The notes: generated by a model not told the origin, from the letters alone. Positions 18,427 through 28,263 are shown, numbered from the stretch's first letter. The stretch is DNA of 64,000 bases from Rhizobium sp. R635 (GCF_002211285.1 NZ_LOKX01000014.1:34270-98269), one strand, 5' to 3'. Numbers and translations: made by a program.

Positions 18427-18969
18427 TCAGGCGTCGCCCGTAACGACGCCGACGAAGGGCAGTTCGCGGAAGGCATAAGCGACATCCATGCCGTAGCCGA
18501 CGACGAAATAGTCCGGGCATTCGAAGCCGACATAGTCAGCCTCCAGCTTTTCCTTGCGCTTGACGCGCTTGTCGAGCAGCACGGCGATCGTGACGTTGCG
18601 TGCGCCGCGCTCGAAGAGCAGTTCCTTGGCAAAAAGCAGCGTCCGGCCGGATTCGAGGATATCGTCGATCAACAGGACGTCGCGGCCATGCACGTCGCTG
18701 TCGATATCCTTGACGATGCGCACGCCCTGCGAAACCGTGCCGATACCATAGCTCGACAGCGTGATGAACTCGACCTCCGGGGCAAGCCCGGTGTCATGCA
18801 GGGCGCGGATCAGGTCGGCGGCGAAGATGAAGGAGCCCTTCAGCACGGCGATGACGAGCAGGTCCTTGGTCGGACCGTTGGCGATCTCCCGCGCCATCGA
18901 ATGATTGCGCTCGGCGATCTGCTCGGCGGTGAAGAGCGGCTCGATGTTTTTTCCGCGCACGACAGGCAT
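18427..18969 (-). CDS. hpt: Hypoxanthine phosphoribosyltransferase
   Basis: 180 aa from MPVVRGKNI at 18969; the ATG at 18984 would add MEQAP, but the GGAG inside that extension is spaced correctly for the inner ATG. PRPP-binding motif VLLIDDILESGRT (about residues 98-110), the flexible SSYG loop near 73 and the base-binding YVGFECPDYFVVGYGMD near the C-terminus. It salvages hypoxanthine and guanine to IMP and GMP. Monocistronic by position. Confidence 0.94.
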   Translation of the reverse strand: MPVVRGKNIEPLFTAEQIAERNHSMAREIANGPTKDLLVIAVLKGSFIFAADLIRALHDTGLAPEVEFITLSSYGIGTVSQGVRIVKDIDSDVHGRDVLLIDDILESGRTLLFAKELLFERGARNVTIAVLLDKRVKRKEKLEADYVGFECPDYFVVGYGMDVAYAFRELPFVGVVTGDA

Positions 18970-19102
18970 AGGGGCTTGCTCCATGAAAAGAAGGGTAAGC
19001 CGTTAGCACATATGCGGACCTGAAACAGCCTCGCCGGGCATGAAATTAACGCGATTGATGCAGCCTGTGGCGCGAAAGCCGGCCGTCACTCGGCCCGATG
19101 CG

Positions 19103-19747
19103 CTAGGGCAGGAAGGACAGCCGGACCTCCGGCATCTTTCCGCCGGCATGCTGGACACGGGCCGAGAAGCCTCGGCTTTGGCCGGCATAGACGACGTCGG
19201 CGGGCGCATCGATGACGATGCTTGCCGTCAGCCGTTCGTCGGTCACGAGATCGGCGCGGATCGGATGCACCGTCTGCGTGGTGCCGCTTTCGTTTTCGAT
19301 GATGCCGTTGATGACGAGCACGCGCATGCCGTTCGCATCCCGCGGCGTCACGGTCACATGCGTGAAATGCAGCGGCGCTCCCGACGAGGCTCCCTCGGCG
19401 GAAAGGCCGGAAAAGCCGCCCGTGAGGCCGAAGACGAGCACGGCGAGCGCCAGCACCAGTATCGCGAAGCTGCGCAGCGAAGCGCGCTGCAGCCAGGATT
19501 CCGCCGTCCGCAGAGCGGAAGCAGCGATCGCCAACGGGAGCGGCGGGGGTGCGGCGGCCATGCGCCTGCGGTTGTCGTTATGGACCCTGGCACTGAATTC
19601 CTTCGGCCAGGCTTTGCCCACCGTCACGAATTCCGCGTCGGAAATATCGGCAGGACGTGCCGAGCGATACTGGCGGCGTGCGGGCTCCGGCGGCAGGAAA
19701 TCATAGGCTTGGCCCGGTGTCCGGCGGCTGAAGGAGGATGCTTCCAT
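19103..19747 (-). CDS. Single-pass membrane protein with extracytoplasmic FxLYD/DUF3426-like domain, function unknown
   Basis: 214 aa from MEASSFSRR at 19747 (GAGGCAGCC upstream). Residues 1-90 are cytoplasmic, polar and proline-rich; one membrane helix lies at about 92-112. The C-terminal half is a beta-rich domain with LVINGIIENESG and PADVVYAGQSRGFSARV, resembling FxLYD/DUF3426 C-terminal domains, but the zinc-ribbon start of DUF3426 proteins is absent. It is divergent from ftsE; together with ftsE-ftsX it may belong to the cell-envelope cluster. Function not assignable. Confidence 0.7.
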   Translation of the reverse strand: MEASSFSRRTPGQAYDFLPPEPARRQYRSARPADISDAEFVTVGKAWPKEFSARVHNDNRRRMAAAPPPLPLAIAASALRTAESWLQRASLRSFAILVLALAVLVFGLTGGFSGLSAEGASSGAPLHFTHVTVTPRDANGMRVLVINGIIENESGTTQTVHPIRADLVTDERLTASIVIDAPADVVYAGQSRGFSARVQHAGGKMPEVRLSFLP

Positions 19748-19953
19748 GGTGGCTGCCTCGCAGATGTCCACATGGTTTCGATGCCGCAAGCAATCTTGGC
19801 ATTGAAACGAATCCTCCTCAGTCGTAAATTTTAATGGTTAATGCTTCGCAAAGATTGCCATCAAACGGGCGTCTTTCCGGCAAAATTTACCGGCTGTTAA
19901 CGGTGTTGGTTAACAAGTCATGCGGTGAAACCAAGAACAGACTGAGCTGCCCG

Positions 19954-20613
19954 TTGATCCACTTCGAGAATGTCGGTTTGCGCTATGGCATGGGCCCGGA
20001 AATCCTCCGGGACCTGACCTTCGACATTCCGAAGAAATCCTTTCAGTTCCTCACAGGCCCGTCGGGCGCCGGTAAGACCTCGCTTCTGCGGCTGCTTTTC
20101 ATGTCGCTGCAGCCGACACGCGGCCTGATCCGCATGTTCGGGCGCGATATTTCCGAAATCCCCCGTCCCGAATTACCGCTGCTGCGCCGCCGCGTCGGCA
20201 TCGTCTTCCAGGATTTCCGTCTCCTCGACCATCTCACCACCTATGAAAATGTCGCCCTGCCCTTACGCGTGCGCGGCAAGGAGGAAAGCTCCTACAAGAC
20301 CGACGTCCTGGAACTGTTGAAATGGGTCGGCCTCGGCGAACGCATCAACGTGCTGCCGCCCGTCCTTTCCGGCGGCGAGAAGCAGCGCGCCGCCATCGCC
20401 CGCGCCCTGATGGACCGGCCGGAAGTCCTGTTGGCCGACGAACCCACCGGCAATGTCGATCCGCCGATGGCGAGACGCCTGCTCAATCTTTTCCTCGAGC
20501 TGAACCGGCTCGGCACCGCCGTGGTGATCGCCACCCACGACCTGGCGCTGATGGAGCAGGTGGAAGCCCGCCGCATGATCCTTTCGGGGGGGCACCTCGA
20601 TATCTATGACTGA
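19954..20613 (+). CDS. ftsE: Cell division ATP-binding protein FtsE
   Basis: 219 aa from the TTG at 19954 (MIHFENVGLRYG), the usual FtsE length. An ATG at 19834 would add 40 unconserved residues and lies beside an anti-SD-like CCTCCT. Walker A GPSGAGKTS, ABC signature LSGGEKQR, Walker B VLLADEP and H-loop ATHD are all present. FtsE powers FtsX, which controls periplasmic amidases at the septum. Ends inside ftsX (ATGACTGA overlap, 8 bp), so the two are translationally coupled. Confidence 0.93.
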   Translation: MIHFENVGLRYGMGPEILRDLTFDIPKKSFQFLTGPSGAGKTSLLRLLFMSLQPTRGLIRMFGRDISEIPRPELPLLRRRVGIVFQDFRLLDHLTTYENVALPLRVRGKEESSYKTDVLELLKWVGLGERINVLPPVLSGGEKQRAAIARALMDRPEVLLADEPTGNVDPPMARRLLNLFLELNRLGTAVVIATHDLALMEQVEARRMILSGGHLDIYD

Positions 20614-21619
20614 GCCCCCGTCCAGAAACAAGGAAACGGCGCCAGCCAAGGCTGAGCCAAAGCGGCCGGAAATGCGGGTGCGGCCGACCGCGCCGATCCT
20701 GCCGCCCTCCAACATCCAGGGCAATGCCCTGATGGTGGTCATATCGATCATGGCCTTTCTCGCCTGCCTGACGCTCGGCGGCGTCAGCATGGTGCGCTCG
20801 ACGGCGGCAAGCTGGGAGAGCCAGATTTCCCGCGAGATCACCATCCAGATCAAGCCGGACGACAATCTGGACATGGAAAAGGCGCTGACGCAGGCGCGCG
20901 ACCTGGCGCTGACCTTCGTCGGCACCAAGAGCGGCCAGATCGTCGACGAGGCGGCGACCGCCCGCCTGCTCGAACCCTGGCTCGGCCCCGGCCTCGATCT
21001 CAAGGATCTGCCCGTGCCCCGCCTCGTCGTCATCACCATCGACGAGAGCAATCCGCCGGATTTCGATGGAATGCGGGCGATGCTCAAGGACAGCATCCCC
21101 CAGGCCAGCCTCGACGACCACCGCACCTGGGTCGACCGGCTGGTGTCCATGGCGCACACGACGGTGCTGATCGGCACCGGCATCCTGCTGCTGGTCTTCT
21201 CGGCCATGGTGCTGACCGTCGTCTTCGCCACGCGCGGCGCGCTGTCGGGCAACCGCCACATCGTCGAAGTTCTGCATTTCGTCGGCGCCGAAAGCTCCTT
21301 CGTCGCCACCGAATTCCAGAAGCATTTCCTGAAGATCAGCCTCAAGGGCTCGGCGATCGGCAGCGCGCTTGCCGCTCTCTTCTTCGCCACCGCAGGCTTC
21401 TGGCAGAGCCGCACGCTCGCAACCCCGGAAACGGATCAGGCGACGGCACTTTTCGGCACCTTCTCCGTCGGCGTGCTCGGCTATGCCGGCATCTTCGCGA
21501 CGATGATCGTCATCGCGCTGCTGACGACCTTCACCGCGCGGCTGACCGTCATGCGGACGATCTACGAAATCGATACATTGCGTTCGGACCCGACGCGCAC
21601 CGACGGCATCGCGAGTTGA
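20606..21619 (+). CDS. ftsX: Cell division protein FtsX (ABC permease)
   Basis: 337 aa with a proline-rich cytoplasmic start, TM1 near residues 42-62, a periplasmic domain (65-180) and three further helices near 185-215, 240-260 and 285-305, the FtsX topology. It works with FtsE to activate peptidoglycan hydrolysis through periplasmic partners. Its ATG overlaps the ftsE stop. Followed by ydcF and plsC on the same strand. Confidence 0.93.
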   Translation: MTEPPSRNKETAPAKAEPKRPEMRVRPTAPILPPSNIQGNALMVVISIMAFLACLTLGGVSMVRSTAASWESQISREITIQIKPDDNLDMEKALTQARDLALTFVGTKSGQIVDEAATARLLEPWLGPGLDLKDLPVPRLVVITIDESNPPDFDGMRAMLKDSIPQASLDDHRTWVDRLVSMAHTTVLIGTGILLLVFSAMVLTVVFATRGALSGNRHIVEVLHFVGAESSFVATEFQKHFLKISLKGSAIGSALAALFFATAGFWQSRTLATPETDQATALFGTFSVGVLGYAGIFATMIVIALLTTFTARLTVMRTIYEIDTLRSDPTRTDGIAS

Positions 21620-21686
21620 TCCCAACCATGCCGTTTTGTCATGAAAGCGTCTGTTCTGCGCCGCAATCAGCGTATAATCACGATTC

Positions 21687-22400
21687 ATGACCATGGGCCA
21701 GACGACACGCAACCCGATTCGGCAGGACCCGGAGCTTCATCGCCCGGCGGGTCTGCCGCCGCGGCGCGGCCCGATCCGCCGCCTGCTGCGCTGGGGCGGC
21801 TTTGCCTGCGTGCTGGCGATCGCCCTGGTCTTCGGCGGTTTCCTGCGTTTTGCCGATTCTGTGACGACGCTGAAGCCGCCGGTCGAGCCGAAGGCAGACG
21901 CGATCGTGGTGCTGACCGGCGGTTATCAGCGCATCGACCAGGCCGTGGAACTGCTGCAGAAGGGCGCCGGCAAGCGGCTGCTGATCTCAGGCGTCCACCC
22001 GACGACGACACCGGCGCAGATCCGCAGGATGACGCAAGGGTCGGCCGATCTCTTCTCCTGCTGCGTCGATATCGGCCACGACGCCATAGACACGATCGGC
22101 AACGCCGAGGAGGCCTCCAACTGGATCCACGCTAAGGGATACAGGAGCGTCCTCGTCGTCACCAATAATTACCACATGCCGCGAAGCCTCGCCGAGCTCT
22201 CCTATGTCGATCCCGACATCGAATTCATCCCCTATCCCGTCGTCAACTCGGACCTGAAGACCCGCAACTGGTTCACCGATCCGAACGCGATGCGCGTCAT
22301 GCTCGCCGAATATGTGAAGGTGCTGCTGGCCGGCGCCCGCAACGTCACAGGCTTCGGCCGCCACACCGGGCTGCGCTCGGCAAGCGTCGCCTCGGACTGA
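21687..22400 (+). CDS. YdcF/SanA-like DUF218 protein
   Basis: 237 aa: one N-terminal membrane helix (residues 33-52), then a DUF218 Rossmann-like domain with ADAIVVLTGGYQRIDQA near 65-80, GNAEEAS near 145 and VVTNNYHMPRSLAEL near 158-172. The YdcF/SanA family is linked to envelope barrier function; some bind nucleotides. Position between ftsX and plsC suggests an envelope role. An overlapping alternative start (ATG at 21693) would remove two residues. Confidence 0.88.
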   Translation: MTMGQTTRNPIRQDPELHRPAGLPPRRGPIRRLLRWGGFACVLAIALVFGGFLRFADSVTTLKPPVEPKADAIVVLTGGYQRIDQAVELLQKGAGKRLLISGVHPTTTPAQIRRMTQGSADLFSCCVDIGHDAIDTIGNAEEASNWIHAKGYRSVLVVTNNYHMPRSLAELSYVDPDIEFIPYPVVNSDLKTRNWFTDPNAMRVMLAEYVKVLLAGARNVTGFGRHTGLRSASVASD

Positions 22401-22488
22401 TGCATTTGCATCAAGCTATCATCAAACGCTTTTTATGACCGGCAATATCGTGTAGGCCGGTCGCGTGAGCATGCCTCGGGAAAATTTC

Positions 22489-23286
22489 ATGATCGCCCTG
22501 CGTTCCATTCTCTTCAACACGGTCTTCTACGCCAACCTCATCATCCGGATGATCGTGCTCTCGCCCTATTATTTCGTGGCGCCGCGCCTGACCGCCTATG
22601 CGATCCCGAAGAACTGGGCGCGTTCCAACCACTGGCTGATGCGGGTCATCGTCGGCACGACCTTCGAGATCGAGGGTCTGGAGAACCTGCCGGACGGCAG
22701 TTACATCCTGGCGCCGAAGCACCAGTCCTTCTGGGACACCTATGCGCTGCTGCCCTGGCTGAAAGACCCGGTCTACATCCTGAAGCGAGAGCTGATGTGG
22801 ATTCCGCTGTTCGGCTGGTATGCCAAGAAGCAGCGGGTGATCCCGGTCAATCGCGGCGCCCGCGGCAAGGTGATGGTGGAAGTGCTGAAGCGTACCAGGG
22901 AAGAGCTTTCGACCGGCCGCCAGCTCATCATCTATCCCGAAGGCACGCGCCGCCCGCCGGGCGCCGAGCCGGTCTATAAATACGGCATCGCCCGCATGTA
23001 TCGGGACCTCAACATTCCCGTCGTGCCGATCGTCATGCATCCCGGCCTCTTCTGGCCGCGGCGGAGCATCCTTCGTTATCCCGGCCACTTCAAGGTGAAG
23101 ATTTTGCCGCCGATCATGCCGGGGATGGATCCGGACGCTTTCTTCGCCCATCTGGTCGAGGTGACGGAAGGGGCAAGCGACGAACTCCTCATCGATACCG
23201 TCGAACGCAATCCGCATCTGCCCTTGCCGCCGACGGCCGTGGAAAGGTTGGCCGAGCTGCGCAAGGTGAAGGCGGCGACGGCGTGA
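22489..23286 (+). CDS. plsC: 1-acyl-sn-glycerol-3-phosphate acyltransferase
   Basis: 265 aa from MIALRSILF. Acyltransferase motif I HQSFWD (H78, D83), motif III YPEGTRR near residue 155 and an N-terminal membrane helix. It acylates lysophosphatidic acid in phospholipid synthesis, at the inner membrane. The upstream in-frame start at 22465 would add MSMPRENF. Followed immediately by repeat copy 3. A role in ornithine-lipid synthesis (OlsA-like) is possible but less likely. Confidence 0.88.
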   Translation: MIALRSILFNTVFYANLIIRMIVLSPYYFVAPRLTAYAIPKNWARSNHWLMRVIVGTTFEIEGLENLPDGSYILAPKHQSFWDTYALLPWLKDPVYILKRELMWIPLFGWYAKKQRVIPVNRGARGKVMVEVLKRTREELSTGRQLIIYPEGTRRPPGAEPVYKYGIARMYRDLNIPVVPIVMHPGLFWPRRSILRYPGHFKVKILPPIMPGMDPDAFFAHLVEVTEGASDELLIDTVERNPHLPLPPTAVERLAELRKVKAATA

Positions 23287-23290
23287 CTAG

Positions 23291-23390
23291 AGCATGTCGC
23301 GCAAAAGCGAGCAGCGGTTGCGATAACGACATGCGTAAAAACAAAGACTTAAAGCGCGAGGAGCGAATCTGAAAGATCGCGACGCGCTTT
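23291..23390 (-). repeat. Palindromic intergenic repeat, copy 3 (RIME-like), inverted
   Basis: About 100 bp, same orientation as copy 2. It fills the gap between plsC (+) and chaC (-). The chaC stop (TAA on the minus strand, 23391-23389) lies inside the element's TAAAGCGC end, as the yqaA and amidohydrolase stops do in copies 1 and 4. Confidence 0.8.
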
Positions 23391-23919
23391 AGGCGGCGCG
23401 CAGCCGCTCCACTTCGTCGACGACCTGCTCCAGCCAATGGTCCCGGATGCCCATCTGCTTCAGATGGGCGAGCGTATTGAAGACATAAGCATCGTTCGGG
23501 CCGGATTGCCCCTTGGCCTCGTTCACCACCCGCGCCGCCGCAAGCGCGTCGAGCGTACCGGCATATTGCTCGTGGTCGCGATCGGCAATGTAGGTAATCG
23601 CCTCCATCCTGCGGCCGCCGGCAAACTGCAATCGCACCCGGCGCTCCAGATAGACGTTGGTGACGAGCTCACGGGCGCGGAGGTAATCGATCACCTCATC
23701 CCATTTGTCCGGCGAAATACGAAACGCCATGCCCCGGCAGGCGCCGCCCCTGTCGAGACCGAGAACGAGGCCCGGATTGTCGCGCGTGCCGCGATGAACG
23801 AAGGAGCGAACGCACAGCGAACGCCTGTAACCATGCACCAGGGCCTCTGCCCGCTCCAGAAATTCGAAGCCCGGATTCCACATCAGCGAGCCGTAGCCAA
23901 ACACCCAAAATTCGTCCAT
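23389..23919 (-). CDS. ChaC-like gamma-glutamylcyclotransferase
   Basis: 176 aa from MDEFWVFGYGSLMWNPGF. This N-terminal VFGYGSLMW glycine motif is the substrate-binding signature of the ChaC/GGCT fold. ChaC enzymes split glutathione to 5-oxoproline and Cys-Gly. An in-frame extension to 24042 would run across the start of the DUF2125 gene and is not used. Divergent from it by about 50 bp. Confidence 0.88.
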   Translation of the reverse strand: MDEFWVFGYGSLMWNPGFEFLERAEALVHGYRRSLCVRSFVHRGTRDNPGLVLGLDRGGACRGMAFRISPDKWDEVIDYLRARELVTNVYLERRVRLQFAGGRRMEAITYIADRDHEQYAGTLDALAAARVVNEAKGQSGPNDAYVFNTLAHLKQMGIRDHWLEQVVDEVERLRAA

Positions 23920-23968
23920 ATCGCACGCCAGACCGGAATCACTTTGCGATTCACCATTGGAGAACATC

Positions 23969-24985
23969 ATGGCAGCGTCAAGCCGATCCGGCAGCGGCCA
24001 ATCAGGCAGTAGCAAGAAATTCTGGTTGCTGGGCGGAGGCATCCTCCTGGTGATCGCGCTTTATACCGGCGGCTGGTTCTATGCGGCGTCGGCGCTGAAG
24101 ACCACGGTGCTGCAGGCGATCGCGCCAGGCAATCCGGCGGGCGTCAGCGGCGAATGCACCGATATCGAATTCCGCGGCTATCCCTTCCGCATCGGCCTGT
24201 TCTGCTCGAAGGTCGATGTCGACGACAATGTCAACGGCGTCTCCGCCACCTTCGGCGCGCTGCGTTCGGCCGCACAGGTCTATGCGCCCGGCCATATCGT
24301 CTGGGAGCTCGATTCGCCGGCCGAAATCCGCACCACCAACGGCCTCTCGATCTCGGCTCAATGGGCGAACCTGCAAGCCAGCCTCACAACCAGGCTGAAA
24401 GGCATCGACCACAGCTCGACCGTCATCGAAGGCCTGAAGGCGACCGCGGTCTCCTCCTTCACCGGCCAAACCGTCAACTTCGATGCGGCCCGCACCGAAA
24501 TTCACCTGCGCCAGAACGGCGCCGATCTCGACGGGGCGATCTCGGTGCAGGATGCGAACACGGCGATCAAGGACTGGCCGCAGATCTTCCCGAAACTGTC
24601 CGCCAGCATCGATCTGACTGTCGCTGGCAAGGCCGGCCTCATCGACGGCAGCGATCCGAACGGCCTCAATGGTTCTGCCGGCGAACTGCGCCGCATCGTT
24701 GCCGATATCGGTGACGGCAAGGTGATGACGCTGACCGGCCCCTTCTCCTTCGACGAGCAGGGTCTCCTCTCCGGGAAATTCAAGCTGGAGATCGAACAGC
24801 TCGGCCCCTGGGGCGACAGCCTGAAGCAGGCCTTCCCCGATATCGCCTCGACCGTCAACACGGCGACGAAGCTCTTGAAATCGCTTGCCGGCGGCAAGGA
24901 CAAAGTCTCGGTCGATCTCGTCGTCGATCGCGGCAACGCCACCGTCAGCGGCTTCATCCCGCTCGGCAAGATTCCGCCGATCTAA
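23969..24985 (+). CDS. DUF2125 domain-containing membrane protein
   Basis: 338 aa from MAASSRSGSG (TTGGAGAAC upstream). One N-terminal membrane helix (residues 20-40) and a long beta-rich extracytoplasmic region with two cysteines near 58 and 75. Matches the alphaproteobacterial DUF2125 family of unknown function. It ends 4 bp inside the convergent GNAT gene. Confidence 0.85.
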   Translation: MAASSRSGSGQSGSSKKFWLLGGGILLVIALYTGGWFYAASALKTTVLQAIAPGNPAGVSGECTDIEFRGYPFRIGLFCSKVDVDDNVNGVSATFGALRSAAQVYAPGHIVWELDSPAEIRTTNGLSISAQWANLQASLTTRLKGIDHSSTVIEGLKATAVSSFTGQTVNFDAARTEIHLRQNGADLDGAISVQDANTAIKDWPQIFPKLSASIDLTVAGKAGLIDGSDPNGLNGSAGELRRIVADIGDGKVMTLTGPFSFDEQGLLSGKFKLEIEQLGPWGDSLKQAFPDIASTVNTATKLLKSLAGGKDKVSVDLVVDRGNATVSGFIPLGKIPPI

Positions 24986-25401
24986 CCGATCCGCTTGATG
25001 AAGAACACTTCTGGCACGGATTGCAGGCCAGGCAGATCGATCGCACCGGTTTCGGTAAATCCATTGCGGCGATGCCAGTCCTGCGGCCGGCTCTCATCGC
25101 ATTCGCTCGACGTCATCAGCAGCCGAGCGCCCTCGCCGCGCATGGCTGATTCCCAGGCGAGAAACAGCGCCGTCCCGACACCCGACCGCCTGTGGCCGGG
25201 CAGAACGCGGATCATTTCCATATAGGGAACCCTGCCCCAGAAGCGGGAGAAGCGCAGGAAACCGACGATCTCGCCGACCTCCCTGGCAACGAGATATTCG
25301 CCAAGCGCCACGCACCGCGAGACCCACGCCTTGCCGGCACTGGCATCCTCGCGAGCCAGCCAGTCGATATCCGCCTGACTTGCGCTCGCCACCTCCACCA
25401 T
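24982..25401 (-). CDS. GNAT family N-acetyltransferase
   Basis: 139 aa. The acetyl-CoA pyrophosphate loop is RVLPGHRRSGVGTAL (about residues 65-80). The C-terminal WHRRNGF is the usual GNAT end. Substrate unknown. It follows tyrC by 9 bp on the minus strand and may be cotranscribed with it. Confidence 0.88.
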   Translation of the reverse strand: MVEVASASQADIDWLAREDASAGKAWVSRCVALGEYLVAREVGEIVGFLRFSRFWGRVPYMEMIRVLPGHRRSGVGTALFLAWESAMRGEGARLLMTSSECDESRPQDWHRRNGFTETGAIDLPGLQSVPEVFFIKRIG

Positions 25402-25410
25402 CGCGAGAGG

Positions 25411-26337
25411 CTACTTCTTCTCTAGCGCGTGGGGACGGCCGAAATCGGGTGCGTCGACATCCTGGCCGGCCTGGATGATCGAACGGCGGATGGCGCGTGT
25501 GCGGGTGAAGAGTTCGAAAATCTTGTCGCCCTCGCCCCAGCGGATCGCGCGCTGCAGATAAGCGAGATCCTCCGAGAAGCGCGCCAGCATTTCTAGGATC
25601 GCATCGCGGTTGTGCAGGCAGACGTCGCGCCACATCGTCGGATCGGAAGCGGCAAGACGGGTGAAATCGCGAAAGCCGGAGGCCGAATATTTGATGACCT
25701 CGGACTCCGTCACGGTCTCCAGATCGTCGGCGGTGCCGACGATGTTGTAGGCGATGATATGCGGCAGGTGCGAGACGATCGCGAGCACCTTGTCGTGGTG
25801 TTCCGCATCCATCTCGTCGACCTTCGAACCCAGTGCCTCCCAAAAACCGCGCAGGCGCTTCAGCGCCGTTTCATCGGTACCGGCAACCGGCGTAAAGATG
25901 CACCAGCGGCCTTCGAAAAGGCCGGGGAAACCGGCATCCGGGCCGGATTTTTCCGTGCCGGCCAGCGGATGGCCGGGGATGAAATGCACGCTGTCAGGCA
26001 TATGCGGCTGCATCTGCGCGATGACGGACGCTTTGGTGGAGCCGACATCGGTAACGATAGCGCCAGGCTTCAGGCTGCCGGCGATTTCCTTCGCCACGCT
26101 TTCCGAAGCGCCGACCGGCACCGAGACGATAATGAGATCGGCATCTTTAACGGCATCAGCCGAAGACGTCGTGTAGCGATCGCCGAGGCCGAGTTCTTCC
26201 GCACGCTTGAGCGTATCGGCGCTGCGCGTCGCGACCACGATCTCTTTCGTAAGCCCGAGCCGCCTGATGTCGTGAGCGAGCGAGGAACCGATCAGGCCAA
26301 TGCCGATCAGCGCGATGCGATCGAACAGCACGCTCAT
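25411..26337 (-). CDS. tyrC: Prephenate/arogenate (cyclohexadienyl) dehydrogenase
   Basis: 308 aa: NAD(P) motif [10 protein letters not shown] (residues 12-21), then DVGSTKASV and [11 protein letters not shown] (prephenate binding), and the helical dimer domain. Makes 4-hydroxyphenylpyruvate or tyrosine. The stop of hisC overlaps its ATG by 4 bp, so it is translationally coupled to that aminotransferase. Confidence 0.92.
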   Translation of the reverse strand: MSVLFDRIALIGIGLIGSSLAHDIRRLGLTKEIVVATRSADTLKRAEELGLGDRYTTSSADAVKDADLIIVSVPVGASESVAKEIAGSLKPGAIVTDVGSTKASVIAQMQPHMPDSVHFIPGHPLAGTEKSGPDAGFPGLFEGRWCIFTPVAGTDETALKRLRGFWEALGSKVDEMDAEHHDKVLAIVSHLPHIIAYNIVGTADDLETVTESEVIKYSASGFRDFTRLAASDPTMWRDVCLHNRDAILEMLARFSEDLAYLQRAIRWGEGDKIFELFTRTRAIRRSIIQAGQDVDAPDFGRPHALEKK

Positions 26338-27443
26338 GCCTGCTGTCCCATGAATTCCCGCAGCGTGGCAATGACGCCGTGATTGGCCTCTTCGGGACCG
26401 ATGCTCATGCGCAACGCATTGGAAAAGCCATAGCTGCGCACGGCGCGCAGGATGTAGCCCCGGCTCGTCAGGAGCTCGTCGGCATCGGCGGCGCGCTTGC
26501 CGTCGATGTCAGGGAAGTGGATGAGGACGAAATTGGCGACGGACGGCGTCACTTTCAGCCCGATTGCTTCGAGAGCCTCCGTGAGCGTCTCCACCCACAT
26601 CTGGTTGAAGGAGACGGCCTGCTGGACGAAAGCCTGGTCGCGGATGGCCGCGGCACCGGCGGCAATCGCCGCAGCATTCAGGTTGAACGGAGCGCGCACG
26701 CGGTTCACCGCAGCGACAATATCGGCAGGAGCATACATCCAGCCGACGCGCAGCGCCGCAAGACCGTAGGCCTTCGAAAAGGTGCGGGTCATCACCACGT
26801 TTGAGTTGGAGGAGACGACCTCGATGCCGGCTTCGTAATCGTTGCGGCGCACATATTCGGCGTAAGCCGCATCGAGCACGAGGACGACGTGTTTCGGCAG
26901 GCTGGCCTGCAGGCGGCGGATCTCGCTGACGGGAACGTAGGTGCCTGTGGGATTGCCGGGATTGGCGATGAAGACGATCTTCGTCCTTTCCGTCACCGCA
27001 GCAAGGATCGCGTCGACGTCGACGGTATAGTCCTTCTCCTTGACGACGACGGGCGTGGCGCCCGTGCCCAGAATCTGGATCTTGTAGACGAGGAAGCCGT
27101 GCTCGGTGATGATGCCTTCGTCGCCGGCGCCGAGATAGACATGGCAGAGCAGGCCGAGCAGTTCGTCGGAACCGTTGCCGCAGAGGATGTTTGCCGGATT
27201 GAGGCCATGCACGGCGGCAATCGCCTCGCGCAGTTCGATCGCCTGCCCGTCGGGATAACGCCCCAGATTGTCCGCCGCCGCCTTGAAGGCCTCGATCGCC
27301 TTCGGGCTGGCGCCGAGCGGCGTTTCGTTGGAGGAAAGCTTGTAGACGCGGGCGACACCCGGCGCATGTTCCTTGCCCGGCACATAGGCTGCGATATCGA
27401 GAATACCGGGACGCGGAACGGGCTTGCTCATCTCAACGCTCAT
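26334..27443 (-). CDS. hisC: HisC-family aminotransferase (probably aromatic / histidinol-phosphate aminotransferase)
   Basis: 369 aa from MSVEMSKPV at 27443 (AAGGTCGACCC upstream). PLP fold type I: PGNPTGTY near residue 155, [15 protein letters not shown] containing the PLP lysine near residue 220. Sequence is HisC-like. Because it forms an operon with tyrC, an aromatic (tyrosine/phenylalanine) aminotransferase role, or dual use with histidine synthesis, is plausible; the true histidine locus is not in the window. Confidence 0.9.
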   Translation of the reverse strand: MSVEMSKPVPRPGILDIAAYVPGKEHAPGVARVYKLSSNETPLGASPKAIEAFKAAADNLGRYPDGQAIELREAIAAVHGLNPANILCGNGSDELLGLLCHVYLGAGDEGIITEHGFLVYKIQILGTGATPVVVKEKDYTVDVDAILAAVTERTKIVFIANPGNPTGTYVPVSEIRRLQASLPKHVVLVLDAAYAEYVRRNDYEAGIEVVSSNSNVVMTRTFSKAYGLAALRVGWMYAPADIVAAVNRVRAPFNLNAAAIAAGAAAIRDQAFVQQAVSFNQMWVETLTEALEAIGLKVTPSVANFVLIHFPDIDGKRAADADELLTSRGYILRAVRSYGFSNALRMSIGPEEANHGVIATLREFMGQQA

Positions 27444-27522
27444 GGGTCGACCTTGGATTTTCCGGAAAATGACCAAGTGGCATTAAAGCGGAATGCGGTT
27501 CTTGTCGAGAGCGGGAACGCGC

Positions 27523-28263
27523 TCAGCGATTGCGCGTCGTCGGTACGCCGTGAGGTGCCAGAACCGGCACGAAGACGCGGCGGGAGGCGCGCGCGGCGAC
27601 CGGCAGACCCTGATAGAGCCGCTTCTGCGCCTCGACGATGATGACGCCCGAGAAGGCCGGCCACAGCGTCCGGCCGATCCGCTCGAAGGCGCGGCGAAGA
27701 CGCAGGATGGTTCGGAGCTTGGAGGGCGGAAAGAACAGCGCCTCGGCCGTCGCCCCCGGCGTGAAATTCGTCTCCCGCAGCAGATGCGTCAGCTGGCCGC
27801 GCGAATAGGGCCGGCCGGAGCCGAAGGGCGTGTGCTCCATGCGCGCCCACACACCACGCCGGTTCGGCACGACGATAACGAGCCGTCCGCCCGGCGCCAG
27901 CACCCGCCAGAGCTCTTTCAGCGTCTCGCGCGGGCTTTCGGCAAATTCCAGCGAATGCACCATCAGCACCCGGTCGATCGACGAATCCGGCAGCGGCAAT
28001 TCCTCGTCGAAAACAAGCGTCGTCGAGGAAAGCGAGCCCATCGGCCAGTTCACCGCGCCTTGCCCGGCCGGCATGAAGGCGAAGGTGCGCTCGGTATCGG
28101 CCTGAAAGCGATCGAGGAAGGGCACGGCATAACCAAGGCCGACAAGCCGCTCCTGCGGCAGCCGCACCCAGAGCGAGGACAGCGCCATGGCGATCGATTG
28201 CTCGGCGAGACGCCCGAGATCGGAATGGTAGAACTGACGTAGGTCGACGATATCGGCGTGCAT
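27523..28263 (-). CDS. Class I SAM-dependent methyltransferase
   Basis: 246 aa from MHADIVDLR at 28263. The methyltransferase-11 fold shows the late motif LWRVLAPGGRLVIVVPN near residue 120 and a ...HSLEF acidic loop before it. The SAM-binding GxGxG is degenerate (VGLGYAVPFL near 40). A substrate cannot be assigned. Divergent from gloB with 89 bp between starts. Confidence 0.82.
   Translation of the reverse strand: MHADIVDLRQFYHSDLGRLAEQSIAMALSSLWVRLPQERLVGLGYAVPFLDRFQADTERTFAFMPAGQGAVNWPMGSLSSTTLVFDEELPLPDSSIDRVLMVHSLEFAESPRETLKELWRVLAPGGRLVIVVPNRRGVWARMEHTPFGSGRPYSRGQLTHLLRETNFTPGATAEALFFPPSKLRTILRLRRAFERIGRTLWPAFSGVIIVEAQKRLYQGLPVAARASRRVFVPVLAPHGVPTTRNR

Noticed and set aside
19896..19914. 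CtrA binding box
   Set aside because: TTAA repeats are separated by 9 rather than 7 bases.
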